From Shimia marina (lineage in GTDB: Bacteria; Pseudomonadota; Alphaproteobacteria; Rhodobacterales; Rhodobacteraceae): a stretch of DNA of 64,000 nt. A model generated the notes under the pieces. That model made no database searches. It had not been told where the DNA came from and saw only the letters and a program-made list of their open reading frames with translations. The stretch is from NCBI RefSeq assembly GCF_001458175.1, contig NZ_CYPW01000001.1:62001-126000 (forward strand), in the 5' to 3' direction. The position numbers and the translations under genes were made by a program. Position 1 is the stretch's first letter. The number at the start of each line of letters is the position of its first letter. This document shows, in pieces, positions 46,675-55,370 of the stretch.

Positions 46675-47313
46675 ATGACAATCAAACTCTACTGCTTTGG
46701 GGAAAGCGGACATTCCTACAAGGCCGCTCTGGCGCTGGAGCTTTCCGGCCTCGACTGGGCCCCAGTGAAAGTTGATTTCTTTGCCGGAGAAACCCGATCC
46801 GACGCCTATCGTGAGACGGTCAACGAAATGGGAGAAGCCCCTGTTCTGGTGGATGGGGACGTGAAACTGTCTCAGGCCTCCGTGATTCAGGACTACATCT
46901 CTGAAAAAACCGGTAAATTTTCCGGCAAGGATGACGCGGAGCGTCGCGAGATCCTGCGCTGGCAATTCTGGGACAACCACAAGTTCAGCTCTGTTGCTGG
47001 CGTGACCCGTTTCCTGATCCACTTCCTGCCTGCTGATAAGCAGCCCAAAGAAGTGATCGCATTCAATCAAGGCCGTCTGAAAGCGGCCTATGATATTTTG
47101 AACAAACACCTTGAAGGCCGCGATTGGATTGTGGGGGAAAGCCTGAGCAATGCCGATCTGACCTGCTGTTCGTATCTTTACTACCCTGAACCCTTTGGTT
47201 TTGACCGCAGCCAGTGGCCCAATGTTGATCGCTGGCTGAGCAATATTTCCGAAACACCGGGGTGGAAACACCCCTATGACCTGATGCCCGGCTCCCCCGC
47301 GGACCGTGCCTAA
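46675..47313 (+). CDS. Glutathione S-transferase family protein in the fad operon
   Basis: This 212-residue protein has a thioredoxin-fold N-terminus (KLYCFGESGHSYKAALALEL) with the cis-Pro segment EAPVLVDGDVKLSQAS, and a helical C-terminal domain (SLSNADLTCCSYLYYPEPFG). Its ATG 46675 follows AAGGGGAGG. It sits between the fad acyl-CoA dehydrogenase and thiolase genes. As with the GST in the liu operon, it may protect against reactive enoyl intermediates; that is inference. Confidence 0.88.
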   Translation: MTIKLYCFGESGHSYKAALALELSGLDWAPVKVDFFAGETRSDAYRETVNEMGEAPVLVDGDVKLSQASVIQDYISEKTGKFSGKDDAERREILRWQFWDNHKFSSVAGVTRFLIHFLPADKQPKEVIAFNQGRLKAAYDILNKHLEGRDWIVGESLSNADLTCCSYLYYPEPFGFDRSQWPNVDRWLSNISETPGWKHPYDLMPGSPADRA

Positions 47314-47338
47314 AATCGCCTGATAATAGGAGACCACA

Positions 47339-48550
47339 ATGACCGAAGCCTATATCTATGACGCCGTGCGCACCCCGCGCGGCAAAGGCCGCAAGGACGG
47401 CAGCCTGCACGAGGTGACTTCTGTTGCCTTGTCAAAGACTGTTCTGAACAGCCTGAAAGAACGCAACGGCCTCGAAGGCCACGCCGTGGAAGATGTGATC
47501 TGGGGCAATGTGACCCAAGTCAAAGAGCAAGGCGGCTGCCTCGCACGGACGGCCGTGCTCGCCTCCGATCTGGATGAGCGCATCCCCGGCCTGGCCATCA
47601 ACCGTTTCTGCGCCTCCGGCATGGAAGCCGTGAACCTCGCCGCCAACCAAGTCAAAGGCGGCGCGGGCGATGCCTATATCGCTGGCGGTGTTGAGATGAT
47701 GGGCCGCGTGCCAATGGGGTCGGATGGCGCGGCCATCGCCGTTGACCCATCCGTGGCCATGGACATGTATTTTGTCCCACAGGGCATCTCTGCTGACATC
47801 ATCGCAACGGAATATGGGTTCACCCGTGATCAGGCGGACCAACTGGCCATGGAATCTCAGCGCCGGGCGGCAATGGCTTGGGAAGAAGGTCGTTTTGACA
47901 AATCCATCGTGGCAGTCAAAGACATCAACGGGCTGACCATTCTGGACAAAGACGAATACATGCGTCCGGGCACAGACATGCAGTCACTGGGCGGTCTGAA
48001 GCCAGCGTTTAAAGAACAGGGCGAAGTGATGCCCGGTTTTGATAAACTGGCGCTGATGAAGTACCCGCATCTGGAGAAGATCAACCACATCCACCACGCC
48101 GGGAACTCCTCTGGCATCGTGGACGGCTCTGCTGGTGTTCTGATCGGCAACAAGGAATTTGGTGAGAAATACGGCATCAAGCCCCGCGCGGTGATCAAGC
48201 AGACCTGCAAGATCGGTCTGGACCCAACCATCATGCTGACCGGTCCTGTCCCTGCGACTCAGAAGATCCTGAAAGACGCAGGCATGGCGATCAGCGACAT
48301 TGATCTGTTTGAAGTGAACGAAGCCTTCGCTTCTGTTGTGATGCGCTTCCAGCAGGCCTTTGAGGTGGATCCTGAACTGATCAACGTGAACGGCGGCTCG
48401 ATTGCCATGGGTCACCCGCTGGGCGCGACCGGTGCGATCATCATTGGCACGCTGCTCGACGAGCTTGAGCGTCAGGACAAAGAAACAGGTCTGGCCACGC
48501 TCTGCATCGCATCCGGCATGGGTGCTGCCACCATCATCGAACGCGTGTAA
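47339..48550 (+). CDS. fadA: Acetyl-CoA acyltransferase (3-ketoacyl-CoA thiolase)
   Basis: It cleaves 3-ketoacyl-CoA to acetyl-CoA and a shortened acyl-CoA. The 403-residue thiolase has the acyl-accepting cysteine in INRFCASGMEAVNLAANQ, the oxyanion and active-site GHPLGATGAIIIGTL, and the second cysteine in TLCIASGMGAAT. EVNEAFASVVMRF is also present. It lies 25 bases upstream of fadB, the usual partner in the multifunctional beta-oxidation complex. Confidence 0.95.
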   Translation: MTEAYIYDAVRTPRGKGRKDGSLHEVTSVALSKTVLNSLKERNGLEGHAVEDVIWGNVTQVKEQGGCLARTAVLASDLDERIPGLAINRFCASGMEAVNLAANQVKGGAGDAYIAGGVEMMGRVPMGSDGAAIAVDPSVAMDMYFVPQGISADIIATEYGFTRDQADQLAMESQRRAAMAWEEGRFDKSIVAVKDINGLTILDKDEYMRPGTDMQSLGGLKPAFKEQGEVMPGFDKLALMKYPHLEKINHIHHAGNSSGIVDGSAGVLIGNKEFGEKYGIKPRAVIKQTCKIGLDPTIMLTGPVPATQKILKDAGMAISDIDLFEVNEAFASVVMRFQQAFEVDPELINVNGGSIAMGHPLGATGAIIIGTLLDELERQDKETGLATLCIASGMGAATIIERV

Positions 48551-48574
48551 TCCGCCGACAACAGGATAAGAGAC

Positions 48575-50776
48575 ATGACTGATTTCACAATGAACGTCGG
48601 CGACAACGGTGTCGCCATCATCACCTGGGACGTGGCTGACAAATCCATGAACGTCCTGCGCAGCGAGTCTTTTGGTGAGCTGAACGCGCTGATCGACGAA
48701 GTGCTGTCCAATGACGACATCAAAGGCGCTGTGATCACTTCCGGCAAAAAAGGCACCTTTGCGGGGGGTATGGATCTCAACGTTCTGGGTTCCATCCGTG
48801 AGGAAGCGGGTGATGAGCCTGCGCAGGCGCTGTTTGATTTCACGATGCAGGGCCACCAGTTCCTGCGCAAAATCGAACGCGCGGGCATGGACCCGAAAAC
48901 CAACAAGGGCGGCAAGCCAATTGCCTCCGCGCTGCCGGGCACCGCACTGGGTATTGGTCTGGAGCTGCCGCTGGCAACGCACCGGATCTTCTGCGCCGAC
49001 AATCCAAAAGCCAAAATTGGCCTGCCTGAAATCATGGTTGGCATTTTCCCAGGCATGGGTGGCACCACGCGTTTTGTGCGCATGATGGGCGCGATGGCGG
49101 CCTCCCCCTTCCTGCTGCAGGGCAAGATGGTCGACCCGAAGAAAGCCAAAGCGGCTGGCATCATTCATGAAGTGGTGGACGATCCTGTCGCCGCAGCGAC
49201 CGAATGGGTGCTGAACGCCACAGATGCGGACATCGTGAAACCATGGGATGCCAAAGGCTACAAAATGCCGGGCGGCGATCCGTATCACCCCGCAGGCTTC
49301 ATGACCTTCGTGGGTGCCTCTGCTATGGTCAACGGCAATACCTGGGGCGTGTACCCAGCGGCCAAAGCCATGCTTTCTGCGATCTATGAAGGGGCGCAGG
49401 TGCCATTTGACACAGCTCTGAAGATCGAAGCGCGCTGGTTTGTGAACGTTCTGATGAACCCGTCGTCTTCTGCCATGATCCAGTCCCTGTTCATCAACAA
49501 GGAAGCACTGGAAAAAGGCGCAAACCGTCCCGACGTTCCAGATCAATCCGTCAAGAAAGTTGGCGTTCTGGGCGCAGGCATGATGGGCGCAGGCATCGCG
49601 CTGGTATCTGCACAGGCGGGCATGGATGTTGTGCTGATTGACACCTCTCAGGAAGCGGCGGATCGCGGTAAAGCCTACACAGAGACATATCTGGACAAGG
49701 GCATGAAGCGCGGCAAGGTGACGGCCGAGAAGAAAGAGGCCATGTTGGGCCGCATCAATGCGACCACAGATCTCAACACCCTCTCTGACGTCGACCTGAT
49801 CATCGAAGCCGTATTCGAAGACGTGGGTGTGAAGGCGGAAATGACCAAGAAGGTCGAAGCCATCATTCCTGAAGACGCGATCTTTGCCTCCAACACCTCG
49901 ACCCTGCCAATCACCGGTCTGGCCGAAGCCTCTGTGCGCAAGGAGCAGTTCATCGGCATTCACTTCTTCTCCCCGGTGGAGAAGATGGCCCTGGTGGAAA
50001 TCATCAAGGGCGGTGAAACCGGCGATCGTGCGGTTGCCAAGGCGCTGGACTATGTGCGTCAGATCAAGAAGACCCCAATCGTTGTGAACGATGAGCGCTT
50101 CTTCTACGCCAACCGCTGCATCATTCCTTACATCAACGAAGGCGTGATGATGGCTGGCGAAGGCGTTGGCCGTCCGCTTCTGGATCACGCTGCACAGCTG
50201 CTGGGCTTCCCAGTGGGTCCGGTTCAGCTGGTGGATGAAACATCCTTTGATCTTGGCGCGAAAATTGCCAAGGCGACCATGGAAGCCATGGGCGATGCCT
50301 ATCCGAAATCCGTTGCAGATGACGTGACCTTCTGGATGGTGGAAGAAGGCCGACTGGGCCGCAAATCCAAAGGCGGCTTCTTTGACTACGATGAAAAGGG
50401 CAAGCGCCTTGGCTATTGGGAAGGCTTCAACGAGAAATTCCCTCTGCTGGAAGAACAGCCTGATGTTGTCGAAGTTCAGCACCGCCTGATCTTTGCGCAG
50501 GTTCTGGAAGCTGTGCGCGCATTGGAAGCCGGTGTTCTGGAAGACATCCGCGAAGGCGACGTTGGCGCGATCTTGGGTTGGGGCTTCATGCCATGGTCCG
50601 GTGGCCCCTTCAGCTGGCTCGACATTGTAGGTGCCGCTTGGGCTGCGGAGCGTTGCGACGAGTTGGCCGCAAAATTCGGCGACCGTTTTGCGTGCCCACC
50701 GCTGCTGCGTGAAATGGCGGACAAAGGTCAAACCTTCTACGGCCGCTTTGGCCCAGCTGCAAAAGCTGCCGCCTAA
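48575..50776 (+). CDS. fadB: Fatty-acid oxidation complex alpha subunit (enoyl-CoA hydratase/3-hydroxyacyl-CoA dehydrogenase)
   Basis: The 733-residue bifunctional protein has an N-terminal crotonase domain (about 1-190, with GTFAGGMDLNVLG and ASALPGTALGIGLELPLATH). The 3-hydroxyacyl-CoA dehydrogenase region (about 330-720) begins with the NAD-binding VGVLGAGMMGAGIALVSAQA. The HFFSPVEKMALVEII and FYANRCIIPYINEG segments carry catalytic and substrate-binding residues. It is the last gene of the fad operon and is followed by a 15-bp terminator. Confidence 0.95.
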   Translation: MTDFTMNVGDNGVAIITWDVADKSMNVLRSESFGELNALIDEVLSNDDIKGAVITSGKKGTFAGGMDLNVLGSIREEAGDEPAQALFDFTMQGHQFLRKIERAGMDPKTNKGGKPIASALPGTALGIGLELPLATHRIFCADNPKAKIGLPEIMVGIFPGMGGTTRFVRMMGAMAASPFLLQGKMVDPKKAKAAGIIHEVVDDPVAAATEWVLNATDADIVKPWDAKGYKMPGGDPYHPAGFMTFVGASAMVNGNTWGVYPAAKAMLSAIYEGAQVPFDTALKIEARWFVNVLMNPSSSAMIQSLFINKEALEKGANRPDVPDQSVKKVGVLGAGMMGAGIALVSAQAGMDVVLIDTSQEAADRGKAYTETYLDKGMKRGKVTAEKKEAMLGRINATTDLNTLSDVDLIIEAVFEDVGVKAEMTKKVEAIIPEDAIFASNTSTLPITGLAEASVRKEQFIGIHFFSPVEKMALVEIIKGGETGDRAVAKALDYVRQIKKTPIVVNDERFFYANRCIIPYINEGVMMAGEGVGRPLLDHAAQLLGFPVGPVQLVDETSFDLGAKIAKATMEAMGDAYPKSVADDVTFWMVEEGRLGRKSKGGFFDYDEKGKRLGYWEGFNEKFPLLEEQPDVVEVQHRLIFAQVLEAVRALEAGVLEDIREGDVGAILGWGFMPWSGGPFSWLDIVGAAWAAERCDELAAKFGDRFACPPLLREMADKGQTFYGRFGPAAKAAA

Positions 50777-50795
50777 GTCACTCTTCAAAAAAATG

Positions 50796-50836
50796 AAAAC
50801 GCCCGGACCTTTTTCAGGTCCGGGCGTTTTGTGTTT
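50796..50836. terminator. Bidirectional terminator between fadB and a Hint gene
   Basis: AAAACGCCCGGACCT (50796-50810), a 5-base loop and AGGTCCGGGCGTTTT (50816-50830) form a perfect 15-bp stem. On the plus strand it ends in TTTTGTGTTT; on the minus strand TTTTCATTTTTTT follows. It serves fadB and the convergent Hint-domain gene. Confidence 0.92.
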
Positions 50837-50862
50837 ACCCGTAAGCTTTGCTTGATGTGGCG

Positions 50863-51543
50863 TCAGGCCGCCTGCCTGAGCTCTGGAACCGGCACTCCCA
50901 ACGTTTTGACGCGGCCAGTTTCCAGCAACGCCTGCGCCGCGTTCACAGGTAGCATTTTATAGTTAGGCGCTCTACCAAAGCGCGGCCGCACCCCTGCACG
51001 CAATCCCCAGAAGCATTGGGAAAACGCAAGTGTGCCCCCGTTCACAAACACCATCTGATCCTCCGCAAAGACCGGGAGCACCGCAGACAGGCTGCCCTGT
51101 GGCTCAATACGCTCGACACCTTCGACAATCTCCAACGCAGCGGCAGGGAGCAAGGCATAGGGATCGCCCCAAGCATCCCGCACGTCAGGGCTTTCCACAA
51201 GAATACCCTGATGCGGAGGTACAATCAGATCCTGTCTGTTTTCCAAAGTGCCCTTTGGCACATGCAGAGGCCACAGAGGGCGTGGCGTCAATTGTTCAGA
51301 GGTAAAAACAACCTCAGGAACCAGCGCTGTGATGCGCTGAAATCCTGCGTCAAATGTGAGAACCTCGTCGCCTATACAAAGCCGCTCTACAAGCGCCCAT
51401 CCCCCGGGCGTCGCCACGCGGCTTCCGGCAACAAGACCACAGCCAACTGTTAATAAGACGGGTTTCTCTCCCGTTGTTTGTTTGCGCGCTGCCAAAGCAA
51501 GACGCGCCCTTTCTCTCAGTGTGCCCACCATTCCATCCACCAA
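50863..51543 (-). CDS. Small Hint-domain (Hedgehog/intein-type) protein
   Basis: The 226-residue protein is almost entirely a Hint domain. It has a cysteine entry motif in TVGCGLVAGSRVATPGGWAL, an IGDEVLTFDAGFQRI strand pair, the His-containing IVPPHQGILVESPDVRDAWG, and a late VFAEDQMVFVNGGTLAFSQC. Compared with the larger Hint protein at 5829-6851 it lacks an N-terminal passenger domain and retains the Cys at the nucleophile position (C35). Either ATG 51543 or ATG 51531 could be the start. It is isolated between two plus-strand transcription units. Function unknown. Confidence 0.75.
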   Translation of the reverse strand: MVDGMVGTLRERARLALAARKQTTGEKPVLLTVGCGLVAGSRVATPGGWALVERLCIGDEVLTFDAGFQRITALVPEVVFTSEQLTPRPLWPLHVPKGTLENRQDLIVPPHQGILVESPDVRDAWGDPYALLPAAALEIVEGVERIEPQGSLSAVLPVFAEDQMVFVNGGTLAFSQCFWGLRAGVRPRFGRAPNYKMLPVNAAQALLETGRVKTLGVPVPELRQAA

Positions 51544-51885
51544 ATTCTAGAGGGTTTTCCATCCGAGTGCTTGCCACTGCACGTTTTCAATGTGCGCGCA
51601 GTTGGCCGCAATTGGGATTATTTTGTGTCGGCATCTAGAATTGGTAAACAATTCCAATTGGATAGCGGGCATTCGATCGAAAATTTCAACAAAATCACTT
51701 CTAACTTTTGCAACCCAAACGTCAGTTCAGCCTCTATGACTGCACACCCCACAAACAGAGAAACCGCCGATCGCGCACATTAATTTCCAGAAAACCCCTC
51801 AACCCGTGCGTATTATTACCGACTTTTCATTTCCCACGACAGATAGCAATGTGCCCGCAAAATTTTTATTCGGGAGGAATCGCCC
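51544..51885. other. 342-base intergenic region upstream of the acyl-CoA ligase gene
   Basis: I find no convincing gene. Short frames here are in the antisense or upstream of the ligase with no ribosome binding site. The region holds an inverted repeat AATTGG...CCAATT (51639-51659) and A/T-rich blocks, and the GGGAGGA ribosome binding site of the ligase just before 51886. A promoter for the divergent pair of genes must lie here, but I could not place it. Confidence 0.5.
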
Positions 51886-53514
51886 ATGGGTTGGATGGCT
51901 GACGAAACAGGATTGGAAAAATGCGCGGCGAACTATGTGCCGCTGACCCCGTTGTCCAGTCTCAAACGCGCTGCACAAGTCTTTCCTGAGCGGCTTGCAC
52001 TGGTGCATGGTACAACACGTCTATCTTACCGGGCCTACTATGAGCGGTGCAGTCGACTGGCATCTGCCCTCAAGCAGCGCGGCGTTGCACCCGGAGATGT
52101 GGTGGCCACGCTGTTGCCCAATGTGCCAGAAGCCGCCGAAGCGCATTTTGGCGTGCCCGCCTGTGGTGGGGTTCTGAACGCGATCAACATCCGTTTGGAC
52201 GTGGCCACTGTGGCCTACATCTTTGAGCATGGGGAAGCCAAAGTTGTTTTGGTGGACAGCGCCTTTGTGTCTTTGGCCGAAGCGGTCGTGGCGGAAATGT
52301 CGGGAACGCCGCCTCAGATCATTGAGGTGGCGGCGCCAGAGTTTGGACATCCCGCAAGTGGCCGGCATCCCACATATGAGCAGTTGATCGAGGAAGGCGC
52401 GCCCGATTTCGAATGGATCATGCCCGAAGATGAATGGGAGAGCATTGCGCTGAACTATACCTCGGGGACCACGGGCAAACCAAAGGGCGTGGTTTATCAC
52501 CACCGGGGGGCCTATCTCAACGCCATGGGGCAGGTCCTGAGCTGGCGGATGACGCTGCACCCCGTGTATCTGACAATCGTGCCGTTGTTTCACTGCAACG
52601 GATGGTGCCACACTTGGATGATGCCCATGGTGGGCGGCACCATTGTCTGTTGTCGCGACATCACCGCGAAGAACATCTTTGATGCCATCGCCGATGAGGG
52701 CGTCACCCATTTTGGCGGCGCGCCTATTGTGTTGAACACTTTGGTAAATGCCCCCGAAGCAGAACGGCGCGGCTTTGAGCATGTGGTGGAGGTCTTCACC
52801 GCGGGGGCTCCCCCTGCCCCGGCCACTTTGGCAAAGATTGAACCGATGGGCTTTCATGTCACCCAGGTCTACGGGCTGACCGAAGTCTATGGGCCAGCGA
52901 CGGAATGCCTTTGGGACACAACGCGTTGGAACGACCTTGAAGGCACGGAACGGGCGGCCATCAAAGCACGTCAGGGCGTGCCGATGCCCTTTATGGATGA
53001 CATCACCGTCATGGACGAAAAAATGGAGCAAATTCCGATGGATGGTGCCGCGGATGGTGAGATCATGATCCGTGGCAATGCGGTGATGAAAGGCTATCTG
53101 AAAAACCCGGAAGCGACCAAAGAGGCCTTTGCTGGTGGATATTTCCACTCTGGGGACATCGCGGTACAGCACCCCGACAGCTATGTGCAGATCACGGATC
53201 GCGCCAAGGACATCATCATTTCCGGCGGTGAAAATATAAGCTCCGTCGAAGTGGAAGGCGTGCTGATGCATCACCCCGCCGTGAGCCTCGCCGCAGTTGT
53301 GGCAAAGCCCGATGAAAAATGGGGCGAAGTGCCCTGCGCCTTTATCGAGCTTCTGGACGGACAGAGCGCAGACGAAGCCGAGATCATCGCTTTTGCCCGC
53401 AAAGAACTGGCCGGGTTCAAGACACCCAAGAAGGTGGTTTTTGGCGAGTTGCCCAAAACCTCAACCGGGAAAATTCAGAAGTTTGCCCTGCGCGAAGCCG
53501 CCAAAAACTTCTGA
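51886..53514 (+). CDS. Acyl-CoA ligase (AMP-binding), DmdB-like
   Basis: The 542-residue ANL-superfamily enzyme activates a carboxylate to its CoA thioester via an acyl-adenylate. It shows the P-loop NYTSGTTGKPKGVVYHHRG, the A5 region QVYGLTEVYGPA, and the C-terminal hinge DRAKDIIISGGENISSVEV with the catalytic lysine in KTSTGKIQKFALRE. The start MGWMADETGLEKCAANYVPL resembles, from memory, the Ruegeria methylmercaptopropionate-CoA ligase DmdB family, which also takes medium-chain fatty acids. Substrate is therefore open. GGGAGGA precedes the start; the gene is monocistronic. Confidence 0.88.
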   Translation: MGWMADETGLEKCAANYVPLTPLSSLKRAAQVFPERLALVHGTTRLSYRAYYERCSRLASALKQRGVAPGDVVATLLPNVPEAAEAHFGVPACGGVLNAINIRLDVATVAYIFEHGEAKVVLVDSAFVSLAEAVVAEMSGTPPQIIEVAAPEFGHPASGRHPTYEQLIEEGAPDFEWIMPEDEWESIALNYTSGTTGKPKGVVYHHRGAYLNAMGQVLSWRMTLHPVYLTIVPLFHCNGWCHTWMMPMVGGTIVCCRDITAKNIFDAIADEGVTHFGGAPIVLNTLVNAPEAERRGFEHVVEVFTAGAPPAPATLAKIEPMGFHVTQVYGLTEVYGPATECLWDTTRWNDLEGTERAAIKARQGVPMPFMDDITVMDEKMEQIPMDGAADGEIMIRGNAVMKGYLKNPEATKEAFAGGYFHSGDIAVQHPDSYVQITDRAKDIIISGGENISSVEVEGVLMHHPAVSLAAVVAKPDEKWGEVPCAFIELLDGQSADEAEIIAFARKELAGFKTPKKVVFGELPKTSTGKIQKFALREAAKNF

Positions 53515-53639
53515 GCACGCGGACCTGCACTGGCATAAATTAGCACAGGTTTGCCAGTTGGCGGGCCTGACACAAAAAGTTGCGGCAATTGCGAAACCGC
53601 TCTGATAAGATTGCTGCAACGACCCAAAATGGCACGGAT

Positions 53640-54350
53640 ATGAGCAGTAACCCAAAAATCGAAGATGATCTGCGTGAAAAGATCATCTCTGCGCCCGATG
53701 TGATTCTCGAAGACCGCGATCTGATGCGCGCGCTGATTGCAGAAAATGAAAAAACCATGGGCGGCAATATTGTCGATCTGCGCGGCATTGCGATGGAACG
53801 TCTCGAAGCGCGGCTTGATCGTCTGGAAGACACCCACCGCAGTGTCATTGCCGCCGCATATGACAATCTGGCTGGCACAAATCAGGTGCATCGGGCGATT
53901 CTGCGGATGCTGGATCCGGTTGAGTTTGAGCGCTTCCTGCATGATCTGGGCGGCGAAGTTGCCGATATTTTACGCGTAGATGCCATCCGGCTTGTGCTTG
54001 AAACGGAACAAGAGACCGATGGCGACCACGCCTTGGCGCGTTTGGGCGATGTTTTGTCCACAGCCGCGCCGGGCTTTATCGAAGACTATCTGACCGGTGG
54101 ACGCAATATACCACAGCGTCAGGTCACGTTGCGCCAAGTGCAAAGGGGCCGCGCGCTGGTCTATGGAGAGGATGCGGACTGGATCCGCTCTGAAGCCTGT
54201 CTCAAGCTGGATTTCGGTGCGGGCAAACTGCCCGGTCTTCTGGTGATGGGAGCGGAAGATCCACATCAGTTCACACCGCAACAAGGCACTGATCTTCTGG
54301 CCTTTTTTGCCGGTGTCTTTGAGCGCGCGATGCGCCGCTGGCTGGCGTGA
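53640..54350 (+). CDS. DUF484 family protein
   Basis: This 236-residue protein begins with a helical segment (DLREKIISAPDVILEDRDLM) followed by DLRGIAMERLEARLDRLED, a coiled-coil-like linker. Then comes a GAF-like domain (VEFERFLHDLGGEVADILRV...RLVLETEQETDGDH, LPGLLVMGAEDPHQFTPQQG). That layout matches DUF484, which is often encoded just upstream of xerC. Its biochemical role is unclear in the literature I know. ATG 53640 is chosen because homology starts there. Its stop overlaps the GTG start of xerC by 4 bases. Confidence 0.85.
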   Translation: MSSNPKIEDDLREKIISAPDVILEDRDLMRALIAENEKTMGGNIVDLRGIAMERLEARLDRLEDTHRSVIAAAYDNLAGTNQVHRAILRMLDPVEFERFLHDLGGEVADILRVDAIRLVLETEQETDGDHALARLGDVLSTAAPGFIEDYLTGGRNIPQRQVTLRQVQRGRALVYGEDADWIRSEACLKLDFGAGKLPGLLVMGAEDPHQFTPQQGTDLLAFFAGVFERAMRRWLA

Positions 54351-55261
54351 TCAGCCCGGCCGCGCAGGAGGCTCTGGAGCGCTTTCTGGCGCATAAGGTG
54401 GCGCTGGAAAATGTTTCAGATAACACCGTGGCGGCCTATCGGCGCGATGTGTCTGATTTCATTACGTTTATGACAATGCACAGGGGAGAGCCGCAAGGGC
54501 TGGCCCCGCTGAAAGACATTGACGTTCCGGATATGCGCAGCTGGATGGCGCAGGCCAGAAGCAGCGGTATTGCGCCTCGGTCTTTGGCGCGTAAGCTCTC
54601 GGCAGTAAAGAGTTTTTACCGCTGGCTGGCAGAACGCGAGGGCTTTGAACCAACGGCGGTGCTGGCCATGCGAGCGCCGAAATTTCAGGCCAAGCTGCCA
54701 CGTCCGTTGGCGGAAGATGCCGCGCTGCAAGTGCTTGAAACTGTTGAACTTCAATCACAGGAAGACTGGGTCGGGGCGCGCGATGTCGCCGTGATCACCC
54801 TGCTGTATGGTTGCGGATTGCGGATTTCAGAAGCCCTTGATTTAAAAGGCAAAGACGTCCCCCTTCCTGAAACCCTGCGGATTGTTGGTAAAGGCGGTAA
54901 GGAACGGCTTGTGCCCGTGTTGGATGCGGCGCGCGCGGCGATGGAACACTATATTTCCCTTTCACCTCATATGGTTACAGAAGATGGCGCCGTATTTCGT
55001 GGCGTAAGAGGTGGCCCATTGAGTGCGCGCGTGGTGCAGAAAACCATGCAGCAGACACGGCAACAGCTGGGGTTGCCCGCAAGCGCGACACCACATGCAC
55101 TGCGCCACAGCTTTGCAACGCATTTGTTGAGTGCTGGCGGGGACTTGCGAGCTATTCAGGAGCTTTTGGGCCATGCCTCTCTGTCCACGACACAGGCCTA
55201 CACGCAGGTGGATACGGCCCGTTTGATGGAAGTCTACAACCGCACCCACCCCAAAGCGTGA
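54347..55261 (+). CDS. xerC: Tyrosine recombinase XerC
   Basis: XerC acts with XerD at dif to resolve chromosome dimers. The 304-residue protein has an N-terminal SAM-like core-binding domain (ERFLAHKVALENVSDNTVAA). Its catalytic domain carries the expected residues: Arg in GCGLRISEALDLKG, Lys in VGKGGKERLVPV, His/Arg in TPHALRHSFATHLL, His in LLGHASLSTTQAYTQVD, and the nucleophilic Tyr in that last stretch. The start is GTG 54347, overlapping the DUF484 stop. No cognate att sites or cargo are next to it, so this is the housekeeping recombinase, not a mobile-element integrase. Confidence 0.93.
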   Translation: MISPAAQEALERFLAHKVALENVSDNTVAAYRRDVSDFITFMTMHRGEPQGLAPLKDIDVPDMRSWMAQARSSGIAPRSLARKLSAVKSFYRWLAEREGFEPTAVLAMRAPKFQAKLPRPLAEDAALQVLETVELQSQEDWVGARDVAVITLLYGCGLRISEALDLKGKDVPLPETLRIVGKGGKERLVPVLDAARAAMEHYISLSPHMVTEDGAVFRGVRGGPLSARVVQKTMQQTRQQLGLPASATPHALRHSFATHLLSAGGDLRAIQELLGHASLSTTQAYTQVDTARLMEVYNRTHPKA

Positions 55262-55370
55262 TCTGAACGCCTGCAGGGGTGTTAACACTTTGGAGGTCGG
55301 CGAAAGTCACGTCTGTATTGCGTCGGTATTCCAACAGCAACGCGGCGGTGGATTTTGCGCGATCAACATC

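Noticed and set aside
47984-50788. 934-residue minus-strand frame spanning fadA and fadB
   Set aside because: Very long only because the opposite strand is G+C-rich in the third position; it overlaps two well-defined enzymes.
51478-51783. 101-residue plus-strand frame upstream of the acyl-CoA ligase
   Set aside because: Starts inside the Hint gene on the opposite strand, has no ribosome binding site and no family likeness.
54347-55261. The tyrosine recombinase as an integrase of a mobile element
   Set aside because: It is overlapped by DUF484 as in housekeeping xerC loci and no attachment repeats or cargo genes are present.
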